DNA from: Gemmatimonadaceae bacterium
GTDB taxonomy: Bacteria > Gemmatimonadota > Gemmatimonadetes > Gemmatimonadales > Gemmatimonadaceae
Direction: 5' to 3'
DNA length: 33,483 bases
Assembly (NCBI GenBank): GCA_014379205.1
Contig: JACMME010000266.1
Span: 1-33,483, forward strand
The notes under the pieces are model-generated. The model saw only the letters and a list, made by a program, of their open reading frames with translations. It did no database searches and was not told where the DNA came from. The position numbers were made by a program, and so were the translations under genes. This document shows, piece by piece, positions 16,561 through 24,063 of this stretch (positions are counted from its first letter, which is position 1; every line of letters starts with the position of its first letter).

Positions 16561-18002
16561 GCGACGGCCCGCGCAAGGCGCTGAAAAATTCCCATGTATC
16601 GCCAATGCGGCTTCGGCAAGCGCAACAGCGATGCGAGTCCCGTAAGATAGGGAAGCAGCCTGGACCTGGAATCGGCGGAAAACATGAAGCGCGGGTGAAC
16701 GGCCGCGAATTGTCGCAATCGCTGCACGGTGTCCTCCACTCGCAAATGCGGAGACATGTAGAAGGTCGGCACGAGCAGCGGATCATCCGACGCGATGATA
16801 CCCTCCTGGATAGCAATGCGACGCATCTCCGTCCCGGGATAGACTCTCACGCCCACGGTGACGTATACGGCATCGCCGCGGTTCAGCCGCCACTCGGCGA
16901 ACTTCAAAGTCTCCTCGATGGTCGCCGTGGTCTCTCCGGGTCCGCCTACGAGAAATACCCAGAGGACGCCGATGCCGGCACGCTGCACGTCCTCCGCCAC
17001 CGTGCGAACTCTGGCCGCGTCGAATCCCTTTTGCAAACGTTGCAGCACGGTGTCGCTCGCGCTCTCGGCGGTAATCCCAAGCCAGCGGAAGCCCGCTCGT
17101 CGCATTGCGGCAAGAAGATAATCCGGTGCGTTCGCTGGTGTGAAGTTCGTGGTGTCCAACTGCACGCGCAGCTTGCGCCGGATAATGCTCTCGCAGATCT
17201 CGGCCGCATGACGAGGCGGAGCATTGAATGTCGAATCGACGAACTCGAAGTGCCTGGTGCCGGCTTGCTGGTAGAGATGCTCTATCTCATCGGCAACCAA
17301 CTCGGGAGATCGCAGGCGGTAGCCCCAACCTTCCACATTCAGATACGTGCAGTAGACGCACTTGAAGACGCAGCCCCGCTTGGTCTGGATGGGAACCGTC
17401 CCACCGTGGCGTTCGTAAGACCGGAGGTTCAGCCACCGATCCAGATTCGCTGCGGGCAGAGCGTCGATGTCAGCGTCACCCCTTGGTGGAATGGCGGTGA
17501 CAGTCCCATTCTCACGATGCACCACACCAGGAATTCCGGCCGGTGTACGCCCCGCGGCCAGAGCCTCAACGAGAGCCACGGTTGCGCGCTCTCCGTCGCC
17601 TGCTACGGCGTGATTCAATTCGAGCGCGTTGAGAAGCCCTTCCGGTGCCACGCCGAACGCGGCGCCGCCCGCCATGATGGCGGCCTCAGGCGCGGCGGCT
17701 CGAAGAGTGTTCAGAATATCCGCCGCTTCGGGGGTATAGTGCCTCAACGCGACGAGATCGCTGTTGTCGATATTGCGAACCGAGATTCCGATAGCGTCGG
17801 GTTGAAATTCACGAACCGACCTTCGAGCGCTGAGATGTGGATCGCGCGCGAAGCACAGGTCTTCGACGCGGACAGCATGTCCCGCGGCTTCCAGTGCGGA
17901 CGCAACGCACGCCACGCCGTTTGGAACGACGGGGAAGGGTTGCCGCTCGCGGTTTGCGCTTACCAGCAGCACCCGGGGCCGCGACGTGCGCGCCGATACC
18001 AC
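16557..18002 (-). CDS. B12-binding-domain radical SAM enzyme
   Basis: At 481 aa the protein has an N-terminal Rossmann-like cobalamin-binding domain (about 8-160) and a radical SAM domain with CxxxCxxC (Cys211, Cys215, Cys218 in GCVFKCVYC). The classic DxHxxG base-off cobalamin motif is not obvious in the first domain (VEDLCFARD instead), so cobalamin binding may be base-on or lost. Members of this class (HpnP, HpnR, BchE) methylate or cyclise lipids, hopanoids and pigments. The GTG start lies two bases after the stop of the lipoprotein gene; a longer extension would overlap that gene fully. Its product is unknown. Confidence 0.88.
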   Translation of the reverse strand: MVSARTSRPRVLLVSANRERQPFPVVPNGVACVASALEAAGHAVRVEDLCFARDPHLSARRSVREFQPDAIGISVRNIDNSDLVALRHYTPEAADILNTLRAAAPEAAIMAGGAAFGVAPEGLLNALELNHAVAGDGERATVALVEALAAGRTPAGIPGVVHRENGTVTAIPPRGDADIDALPAANLDRWLNLRSYERHGGTVPIQTKRGCVFKCVYCTYLNVEGWGYRLRSPELVADEIEHLYQQAGTRHFEFVDSTFNAPPRHAAEICESIIRRKLRVQLDTTNFTPANAPDYLLAAMRRAGFRWLGITAESASDTVLQRLQKGFDAARVRTVAEDVQRAGIGVLWVFLVGGPGETTATIEETLKFAEWRLNRGDAVYVTVGVRVYPGTEMRRIAIQEGIIASDDPLLVPTFYMSPHLRVEDTVQRLRQFAAVHPRFMFSADSRSRLLPYLTGLASLLRLPKPHWRYMGIFQRLARAVA

Positions 18003-18004
18003 GT

Positions 18005-18463
18005 TCAGGGTCGAGCGCGGACGAAGTCGCGTCCGTCGAGCGTGAGAATGTCGCGATTGATGTGAAAAAAGAACTGTACGGTTCCGCTTGCCGGTGAGAC
18101 GAAGTCGAGCACCAGCGAACTGCCCTGAACACGCCAGTTGGCAACTGTGGTGATGGCGTCCGCGAATCCATCGGTAAGGTTTCTCGTGACCACCGTGCGG
18201 AGGGCGGTCCCGTCGGAACGAAAGTCCCATAGCGTTTCTGAAGCGTGTACAGCTCCTCCGGCGTCGGTGAAGAGGACAAAGCGCTCCCACCGTCCAACCA
18301 GGGCGAACGAGGAGCTTACGATTCCGCCGCCGGAACGACCGGGCCCTGTGCCAAGACTGGCATCGCCGACGCTGCACGCGGCGCCAACAACGAGCAGCGC
18401 CGAGCAGGAGAGGACGAATCTTCCCGCTGAAGTGGAGCGCGGCATGATACGGGAAAAGCGCAT
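18005..18463 (-). CDS. Small hypothetical lipoprotein
   Basis: A signal peptide ends in a lipobox (VVGAAC, Cys about residue 30), so this is a secreted lipoprotein. The mature part of about 120 aa begins with a Gly/Ser-rich linker and then has a beta-rich pattern (GRWERFVLF, ETLWDFRSDGTA, SSLVLDFVSPASG) reminiscent of lipocalin-like domains. I do not recognise a specific family. It lies between the DUF92 and radical SAM genes with gaps of five and two bases. A second ATG six codons in (MPRSTSAGR) may be the true start. It could bind a hydrophobic product of the operon, which is a guess. Confidence 0.75.
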   Translation of the reverse strand: MRFSRIMPRSTSAGRFVLSCSALLVVGAACSVGDASLGTGPGRSGGGIVSSSFALVGRWERFVLFTDAGGAVHASETLWDFRSDGTALRTVVTRNLTDGFADAITTVANWRVQGSSLVLDFVSPASGTVQFFFHINRDILTLDGRDFVRARP

Positions 18464-18468
18464 GGATA

Positions 18469-19254
18469 TCAGGATATCAAAAGGACCGCGGCAATGGCAC
18501 CCATCGCGGCACAGATGAGGTTCACAACGTCATTGTCCAACCATGCGGGCCCACGAACAAGATTTGTTGCCGCACCGCACGAATGCAGACGCCGCTCCGT
18601 TTTTGTGCCGCAATCCGGGCAACTCCACTGAGCCTGGAGAAAGGCGCCGAGAAGTGTGTCCAGCACTGCGCCGAACACTCCTGCGCAAGAGGCCGCCAGG
18701 ACTGTCCGCGTACTCCATCCGAGGACTGCCGCGATTCCTGCAACGAAGAGAGCGCCCCCCAGCGTTGCAATAATTCCACGCCAGCTGACGGCACCCGACG
18801 TTCCGGCCGGCACGCGGCGGCGCTCGATAAGCGACCATGGCTCACCGCGAGACAGCATTCCAAGCTCCGTGCCCCAGGTATCCGCCGCAGCTGCGGAAAG
18901 CGATCCAATGGCGGCAATGGTCCAGCTGTCCGACTGTGTTGCTTCAGCCACCAACGCAGCGATAACGAAGATGCCCCCGTTGACGAGAACCTGTACAGCG
19001 TCGCGTTTGCCCTGCTTCGCCAGAATCGATCGAGAACGGTCCGCTTTTCGCGCACCGGAGAGGGCAGAAAGTCCGCTGGATGAAACGAAAAATGCTATGA
19101 GAAGCCATGCCCAGGGCCATCCGGCAGCCACGGCCCCAGTTCCCAGTGCGGTCGCGGCCAGGGCGCCACTCCCGGAAAGCATGCCAGTGCGCCAGGCAGC
19201 CAGTGAAATCGTCGAAGCAAGGGCTAACCCAAGCAACAGTTGCGATTTCAGCAT
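18469..19254 (-). CDS. DUF92/TMEM19 family membrane protein
   Basis: This 261-aa protein has about six or seven membrane segments and the DUF92 signatures ADTWGTELG, VPAGTSGAVSWRG and, near the end, CPDCGTKTERRLHSCG followed by WLDNDVVNL. The plant relative VTE6 is a phytyl-phosphate kinase; bacterial members are mostly uncharacterised. It is the first gene of the nine-gene run. The ATG has a plausible ribosome-binding site (AGAAGG, nine bases away). A role in activating an isoprenoid alcohol would match the geranylgeranyl-reductase-like enzyme downstream. Confidence 0.88.
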   Translation of the reverse strand: MLKSQLLLGLALASTISLAAWRTGMLSGSGALAATALGTGAVAAGWPWAWLLIAFFVSSSGLSALSGARKADRSRSILAKQGKRDAVQVLVNGGIFVIAALVAEATQSDSWTIAAIGSLSAAAADTWGTELGMLSRGEPWSLIERRRVPAGTSGAVSWRGIIATLGGALFVAGIAAVLGWSTRTVLAASCAGVFGAVLDTLLGAFLQAQWSCPDCGTKTERRLHSCGAATNLVRGPAWLDNDVVNLICAAMGAIAAVLLIS

Positions 19255-19276
19255 CGCGCAAAACCTTCTGGCGGGA

Positions 19277-19286
19277 ATACATGTAT
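19277..19286. promoter_or_regulatory. Perfect 10-bp palindrome ATACATGTAT in a divergent promoter gap
   Basis: ATACATGTAT lies 22 bases upstream of the DUF92 ATG, in the gap of about 104 bases shared with the V4R-like gene. Its AT-rich setting in high-GC DNA and its position suggest an operator or a -10 region for the nine-gene run. A single occurrence in the window gives weak support. Confidence 0.3.
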
Positions 19287-19358
19287 CATAAGACCCAGGT
19301 TTTCGTGATACCGAGCACCATTACGTCTTGAACCCGGTCGCGGAGGCGACTACCTTCC

Positions 19359-19997
19359 GTGTCCCGCCACACCGCAATTGCCCACCCAATAATGACCGTC
19401 GACGCACTTCTCCCGCTCAGCTTTTTAAAGGCAGTCCGTAGTGTGGACGCCCCGGATGACGATCCCGATGCGGAGTTCGTGCCCGAGCTGAGAAACAAAC
19501 GCCTGGGACTGAGCGAAACGGTTTACCTTCAGATTCAGCGGTATTCCGAGGCTGTCAAGCGAAACCAGCGGACGGTTCACGATGAAGTCGTTGCGCTCGC
19601 GACGCTACTAGGCAGGCGTCCCGATGCGGAAGAAGTTTTCCGAGAAGCCGGGCGATTCCTTGCGCGCGAGGCCTACCAGACGGTGCCGTCGTCGCTACGC
19701 CGACTCCTGCATGCGCTACCCGCGTTTCTGGCTCGCCCTCTCGCGCTTCGCCGCGCCAACAAGATCGCGGCGCGCTACCTCAATGGCGTGGTACGCCGGG
19801 TCGGAACACATCTGGTCCTCGAGGTTCCCGCTCCGGTGACTCTCGATAGCGTCGCAAGGGAGAAAGGCTGTTCCTTTTACGAAGCCTGCCTGCGGGAGTT
19901 GCTGACGCTCCTGGTGAATGCCGGTGGCGGTGTGGACCACGTGCGGTGCAGCGCACGTGGGGACGGGACGTGCGAGTGGCGGGCGGAGTGGCGGTAG
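19359..19997 (+). CDS. V4R-like domain protein
   Basis: This soluble 212-aa protein ends in a pattern typical of V4R (4-vinyl reductase-like) ligand-binding domains: CSFYEACLRELLTLLVNAGG followed by VRCSARGDGTCEW with two spaced cysteines. The N-terminal half is helical and unrecognised; DUF2378-type myxobacterial proteins have a similar organisation. V4R domains bind small hydrophobic molecules or metals. The chosen GTG has a GGAGG 12 bases upstream; an ATG eleven codons later (MTVDALLPL) is an alternative without a clear ribosome-binding site. It diverges from the DUF92 gene. Confidence 0.6.
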   Translation: MSRHTAIAHPIMTVDALLPLSFLKAVRSVDAPDDDPDAEFVPELRNKRLGLSETVYLQIQRYSEAVKRNQRTVHDEVVALATLLGRRPDAEEVFREAGRFLAREAYQTVPSSLRRLLHALPAFLARPLALRRANKIAARYLNGVVRRVGTHLVLEVPAPVTLDSVAREKGCSFYEACLRELLTLLVNAGGGVDHVRCSARGDGTCEWRAEWR

Positions 19998-20003
19998 ACG
20001 GAC

Positions 20004-20107
20004 TGGGGAGTGGGGGGTAGGGGATGGGGAGTGAAGTCTTTAGCTGCAGCCATGCTTTTTTCCTGCGGTCCGCTTCCCACACTCTCCATCCCCCAACTCC
20101 CACTCCC
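20004..20107. repeat. Heptad-built inverted repeat between convergent genes
   Basis: The left arm is TGGGGAG TGGGGGG TAGGGGA TGGGGAG TG. The right arm (20080-20107) is its imperfect reverse complement, and a loop of about 45 bases separates them. The right arm reaches into the TAG stop of the TauE/SafE gene. The left arm starts seven bases after the V4R gene. The loop contains a T-run (six T) that could serve as a U-tract for rightward transcripts. G-runs of at least four are evenly spaced, so quadruplex formation is possible. Confidence 0.85.
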
Positions 20108-20925
20108 TAAATCGACCACAGCAGTCGCACCCCCAGCACCACCACAGCCACTGTCATCAGGCGCACGATGCGCCGCCCCTTGAGCCTGTGCGCGACGCCG
20201 GCACCCAGCTGGGCCCCTACGACCACGCCTATCCCTATCGCCGCCGCGAGGCCCCAGTCGATGTAATCGCGACGAGCGTATTCCACGGTGCCCGCCCCGG
20301 CGGTGATCGCGAGCACTAGCGTCGATGTCGCGGTCGCTATGTGAACGGGAAAGCCCATCAGGTGAATCATGGCCGGAACGTGAATGAGGCCGCCGCCAAT
20401 GCCGAGCAGGCTGGCGAAAATGCCGACTAAAAAGCTGATACCAAGCGCGAGCGGCAAACTGTACGTGTATTCGAAGCTGGAGCCTTCGGCGTCCCTGAAC
20501 ACCCGTCTCACCCTTCCAAAACCAGGTCCACGCGACTCGATCGACTGTGGCTTTCCTTCCGGCCGAGCAATTAGAAAGGCCGCCATCCCAAGAAGAAAGA
20601 TTCCGAAGACGAGCTTGAAAACTCGTTCCGGAATTCGCTCGCCGATCCACGGACCGATGAATGCGCCCGGCACTGTGGCGAGCGCGAGGATCAGCGCCGT
20701 ACCCACATCGACACGCCGGCGCCGCAGGTAACCGGCAGATCCGCTTGCCGCGTTGATGAACACGACGAACAAAGAGGTTGCGGCGGCCACCGGCGGTGGC
20801 AACTTATATATCAGGAGGAGCAGCGGGACGATGAGAAATCCGCCGCCAAGCCCGACCAGTGTGCCATACGTACCGACAACCAATCCCAGCAGCGCGAGGA
20901 GCGCGATTTCCTGAATGCCGACCAC
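20107..20925 (-). CDS. TauE/SafE family permease (sulfite/anion exporter family)
   Basis: This 272-aa membrane protein has about eight hydrophobic segments in two repeated halves, each with the family's glycine-rich motif: GTLVGLGGGFLIVPLLLL near residue 22 and FASLLGIGGGLIHVPAMI near residue 170. Family members move sulfite, sulfonates or other anions; the substrate is not visible here. I chose GTG (VVGIQEIALLALLG) because GGGAG stands six bases upstream; a longer open frame would overlap the divergent peptidase gene and has low-complexity content. Confidence 0.9.
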   Translation of the reverse strand: MVGIQEIALLALLGLVVGTYGTLVGLGGGFLIVPLLLLIYKLPPPVAAATSLFVVFINAASGSAGYLRRRRVDVGTALILALATVPGAFIGPWIGERIPERVFKLVFGIFLLGMAAFLIARPEGKPQSIESRGPGFGRVRRVFRDAEGSSFEYTYSLPLALGISFLVGIFASLLGIGGGLIHVPAMIHLMGFPVHIATATSTLVLAITAGAGTVEYARRDYIDWGLAAAIGIGVVVGAQLGAGVAHRLKGRRIVRLMTVAVVVLGVRLLWSI

Positions 20926-21018
20926 AGTCTCCCTGTCCGACGTTTCATACCGCGCGAATCGGTGCGAGACTACCGTTACGCCGCCCGCATCACAAGAGCG
21001 CTCAGCGTGCGGGGAAGA

Positions 21019-22197
21019 ATGCTGACGCCGGCCATTCTGCCCGCTGTGCAGAGCGCTCTGCGCGATGCGGGGCTGGATGGGTGGCTGCTTTTCGACTTCC
21101 GCGGTTTGAATCCCATAGCGTCCGGTCTGCTCGCGCTGGAGGGTATGGTCAGCCGCCGTGTCTTCGCTCTCATCCCGGCGCACGGCGTCCCCGTGGCGAT
21201 CACGCACAATATCGAGCAGAGAGCGTGGGCAAAGTGGCCTGCCGGGTGGAAACGGGAGAGGTACAGCACCTGGAGCGCCCTCGAGGAGCTGCTCGCGAAG
21301 CACGTGCGCGACAAACGAGTCGCCATGGAGTACTCGCCTGGAGATGCGGTTCCGTACCTGGACCGAACGCCGGCGGGAGTGCTGGAGCTGGTTCGCGCGG
21401 CCGGAGCCAAAGTGGTCTCGTCGGGTGAGTTGGTCACTCGCTTCTACGCCACGCTAACCGCGGAGCAGATAGCATCGCACGAACGCGCCGCTGCAATCGT
21501 GGCCCAGGTTGGGCGTGACTCGATCTCGCACGCGGCTGCGCATGCTCGCGCGAGCAACCCATTGACCGAGCACGAGCTGGCCGGCTGGATCATGGAACGT
21601 TTTGCACGCGCGGGAGTGAGCTCCGATCATTCTCCCATCGTTGCCGCTGGCGCCAACGCAGCCAATCCGCATTACGGGCCGTCAGCGACGCAGCCGCGTC
21701 ATATCGAAACCGGAGATGTCCTGCTGGTAGACCTGTTCGCGAAGGAGCCCGGAGGCGTTTACGGCGACCAGACCTGGATGGGAGTGATGGGCACGCCAAC
21801 GCCACGAGCCGCGGCAGTGTGGGAGGCCGTACGCGATGCGCGGGACGCTGCGATAGCCCATGTGCGGGAACACGCCGCGAGTGGCAGGCCGTTTTCGGGA
21901 GGCGATGTAGACGACGCGGCACGGCGTGTGGTTGTCGAGCGGGGATTTGGCGAGTACTTCACGCATCGCACGGGTCACTCCATCGACGCGAGGGATTTGC
22001 ATGGTTCAGGACCTCACATCGACAACTTCGAAACGCGGGAAGAGCGTCTCCTCATACCGGGCGTGGCCTTCTCGATCGAGCCCGGGATCTACATAGAAGG
22101 CGAGATAGGAATGCGGTGCGAAGTGAACGCGTACATTGGCGAGCACGGAGCGACGATTACGCCGCATGAGTACCAGCGGGAACTCATCGTGGCGTGA
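21019..22197 (+). CDS. M24 family metallopeptidase (Xaa-Pro aminopeptidase-like)
   Basis: This 392-aa protein has an N-terminal creatinase-like domain and a C-terminal pita-bread domain. The five metal ligands are visible: Asp in LLVDLF, Asp in YGDQTW, His in THRTGHSID, Glu in SIEPGIY and Glu in MRCEVNAY. It should be a two-metal aminopeptidase or prolidase acting on peptides with proline. I chose ATG (MLTPAILPAVQSALRD), which gives the usual N-terminus; a GTG 19 codons upstream is possible but adds an Arg-rich stretch close to the divergent permease gene. Confidence 0.92.
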   Translation: MLTPAILPAVQSALRDAGLDGWLLFDFRGLNPIASGLLALEGMVSRRVFALIPAHGVPVAITHNIEQRAWAKWPAGWKRERYSTWSALEELLAKHVRDKRVAMEYSPGDAVPYLDRTPAGVLELVRAAGAKVVSSGELVTRFYATLTAEQIASHERAAAIVAQVGRDSISHAAAHARASNPLTEHELAGWIMERFARAGVSSDHSPIVAAGANAANPHYGPSATQPRHIETGDVLLVDLFAKEPGGVYGDQTWMGVMGTPTPRAAAVWEAVRDARDAAIAHVREHAASGRPFSGGDVDDAARRVVVERGFGEYFTHRTGHSIDARDLHGSGPHIDNFETREERLLIPGVAFSIEPGIYIEGEIGMRCEVNAYIGEHGATITPHEYQRELIVA

Positions 22198-22231
22198 TCT
22201 TGAGCTGTGGACACTGTCTTCGGCGGTAGAA

Positions 22232-22344
22232 TTGGCTGATGGCTGATAGCTGATAGCTGATGGCTGATCGACGAACGGTGCATCAATAGCACTACGCGAG
22301 CTACTGCTATTCCATCAGCCATCAGCCATCAGCCATCAGCCATT
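22232..22344. repeat. GGCTGAT heptad inverted repeat with nested palindromic loop
   Basis: The left arm carries five GGCTGAT/AGCTGAT heptads. The right arm (22312-22344) carries the complementary ATCAGCC heptads, four to five copies. The loop holds a smaller inverted repeat, AATAGCA with TGCTATT. Here both flanking genes point right, so it lies at the 3' end of the peptidase gene and just before the permease gene. It is the one full hairpin of this kind not between convergent genes. Confidence 0.88.
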
Positions 22345-22347
22345 CCA

Positions 22348-22361
22348 CCGCAATCCGCAAT
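22348..22361 (+). repeat. Two CCGCAAT heptads in the APC permease leader
   Basis: Two perfect CCGCAAT units end four bases before the ATG of the permease gene. The acs gene has the same heptad in the same orientation before its own ATGACC start. There is no Shine-Dalgarno sequence between unit and start in either case. Confidence 0.75.
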
Positions 22362-22365
22362 CCTC

Positions 22366-24063
22366 ATGACCACCCCCTCGCTTCGTCGCGAGCTCGGACT
22401 GTTTTCAGCCACCGTGATCGTCGTAAGCGGCATAATCGGGAGCGGAATATTTTTCACTCCCTCCGAGGTCGCGCGCCAACTCGGTGACGCGCGGTGGATA
22501 CTCGCGGTGTGGGCGGTCGGGGGCCTGGTCGCGCTCGCGGGTGCGCTCACATATGCCGAGCTTGGCGCAATGAGTCCGGGGGCAGGCGGAGCGTACGTCT
22601 ACATACGGGATGCGTTTGGGCGGCTGCCCGCCTTCCTGTACGGGTGGATGTTGCTCACGCTCATTGCAACGGGCGCGACCGCGGCGGTCGGTGTTTCCTT
22701 TGGCAACTATGTATTGCGCCTGTTCGACGTAACGTCGCACGCTGGCTCAATGGCGATCGCGGTAGGAACCATCGTCATTCTCACAACAACCAACTGCCTC
22801 GGAATCAAGCCCGGCGCGATCGTTCAGAACGCCCTCACCATTGCCAAGACGCTGGCACTCAGCCTGCTCATTGCAGGCGGCCTTCTTCTCTGGGTCCGGC
22901 TGGGTAATGCACCGCCCGTGTCAACAGCACCGCTACCGCGCGAATCACTGATTGCGGGTCTTTCGGCTGCGTTCGTCCCGGTGCTATTCACGATAGGTGG
23001 ATGGCAACAGATGAACATGGTAGCTGGAGAGATTCGCGATCCACAGCGGGGCATCCCGCGTGCGCTGATTTTCGGTATAGCAATCGTGATAACGATTTAT
23101 CTTGGCGCAAACGCGGTGTATTTGCGTGCGCTGGGCCGCGATGGACTGGCGGCAAGCTCCGCAGTCGCGGCGGACACCGTTGCGCGCATGGCGGGTCCCA
23201 TTGGAGCCACCTTCATCACCGCGACGATCACTGTTTCCGTACTCGGCTTTTTGAATGTCGTGATTCTCACGACGCCTCGAGTCTTCTACGCAATGGCTCA
23301 GGATGGTGTGTTTTTATCCGCGGCTGCTCGCGTGCACCCCGTTACCGGCGCGCCAGTCATCTCCATCATCGTAATGGGTGCGTGGTCGATCCTGCTTTTG
23401 CTGATAACTGGTGGCGACATCGGCGCCCTGCTCAGCGGTGTGGTCTTCGCCGATTGGATCTTCTTTGGTTTGGGGGCCGCGAGCCTGATAGCGCTGAGGA
23501 CAAGCAGGCCGGACGCGACTCGTCCGTACCGAGTGCCCGGTTATCCGTATGTGCCGTTGCTCTTCGTGCTTGCCGCATGCATCGGGATCATGAGCTCATT
23601 TGTCTCGTCGCTGCGAACGTCGCTGTTAGGAACAGCGATCCTAGTAGTCGGGGTAGTCCTTTTTCTCATCGCTCAGAGAATCGGGAATCGGGAATCGGGG
23701 AACGGGAATAGGGACGAGGGGCTAGGGTTGCCGATGGGCGGAAGCGAGGCAGCTAACAACGTGCAATGGAAAGCCCGATTCCCGATTCCCGATTCCCGCT
23801 TCCCGATCACAGCTACCTCCCCACTCGCCACCCCCCACCCCCCACTCCCCAGATTCGCGGGTCTTCCAGCCCCAGACGCCAAAGCGCAATTCGGCGCACT
23901 CCCGCGCCGTCGGCCTCGTCCACCAGGGCTCGAAGCAGTTCCGCGTCCGTCACCCAAACTTCCCATACCAGAGGGCGCGCGGCTCGCAGTGAGCCCGAAG
24001 ATGGATCCCGTTCCAGCGACAAACCGGCTGCTGTCGCGAAGCCTTGTGCCTCATCGAAGCTGA
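22366..24063 (+). CDS. APC superfamily amino acid permease with repeat-derived C-terminal extension
   Basis: Residues 1 to about 440 form a complete 12-segment permease of the LAT/SteT-like branch, with the N-terminal signature VSGIIGSGIFFTPSEVARQ and the later GGWQQMNMVAGEIRDPQRGIPRA. It should transport amino acids at the inner membrane. From about residue 440 (after LFLIAQRIGN) the frame runs through GGGAATC heptads and then about 250 bases antisense to the GH18-like gene. This gives a Pro/Arg-rich tail of about 120 residues ending LVPHRS that belongs to no permease. The repeat seems to have displaced the original stop. Start: ATG beginning MTTPSLRRELG. Confidence 0.9.
   Translation: MTTPSLRRELGLFSATVIVVSGIIGSGIFFTPSEVARQLGDARWILAVWAVGGLVALAGALTYAELGAMSPGAGGAYVYIRDAFGRLPAFLYGWMLLTLIATGATAAVGVSFGNYVLRLFDVTSHAGSMAIAVGTIVILTTTNCLGIKPGAIVQNALTIAKTLALSLLIAGGLLLWVRLGNAPPVSTAPLPRESLIAGLSAAFVPVLFTIGGWQQMNMVAGEIRDPQRGIPRALIFGIAIVITIYLGANAVYLRALGRDGLAASSAVAADTVARMAGPIGATFITATITVSVLGFLNVVILTTPRVFYAMAQDGVFLSAAARVHPVTGAPVISIIVMGAWSILLLLITGGDIGALLSGVVFADWIFFGLGAASLIALRTSRPDATRPYRVPGYPYVPLLFVLAACIGIMSSFVSSLRTSLLGTAILVVGVVLFLIAQRIGNRESGNGNRDEGLGLPMGGSEAANNVQWKARFPIPDSRFPITATSPLATPHPPLPRFAGLPAPDAKAQFGALPRRRPRPPGLEAVPRPSPKLPIPEGARLAVSPKMDPVPATNRLLSRSLVPHRS
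23678..23807. repeat. GGGAATC heptad inverted repeat inside the 3' end of the permease frame
   Basis: The left arm (about 34 bases) has GGGAATC units and the right arm (23774-23807) has the complementary GATTCCC units, with about 60 bases between. It lies within the open permease frame and beyond the stop of the convergent GH18-like gene. The left arm codes for RIGNRESGNGNR and the right arm for RFPIPDSRFPI in the permease reading frame. Confidence 0.9.

Noticed and set aside
16605-18065. Long + strand open frame of 486 codons opposite the radical SAM gene
   Set aside because: The minus-strand frame shows clear radical SAM and B12 domain motifs. The + frame has no recognisable domain and arises from high-GC codon bias.
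20926-21303. N-terminal extension of the TauE/SafE permease
   Set aside because: The extension overlaps the divergent peptidase gene and is of low-complexity shadow type. The GTG with a good ribosome-binding site fits the family's usual length.
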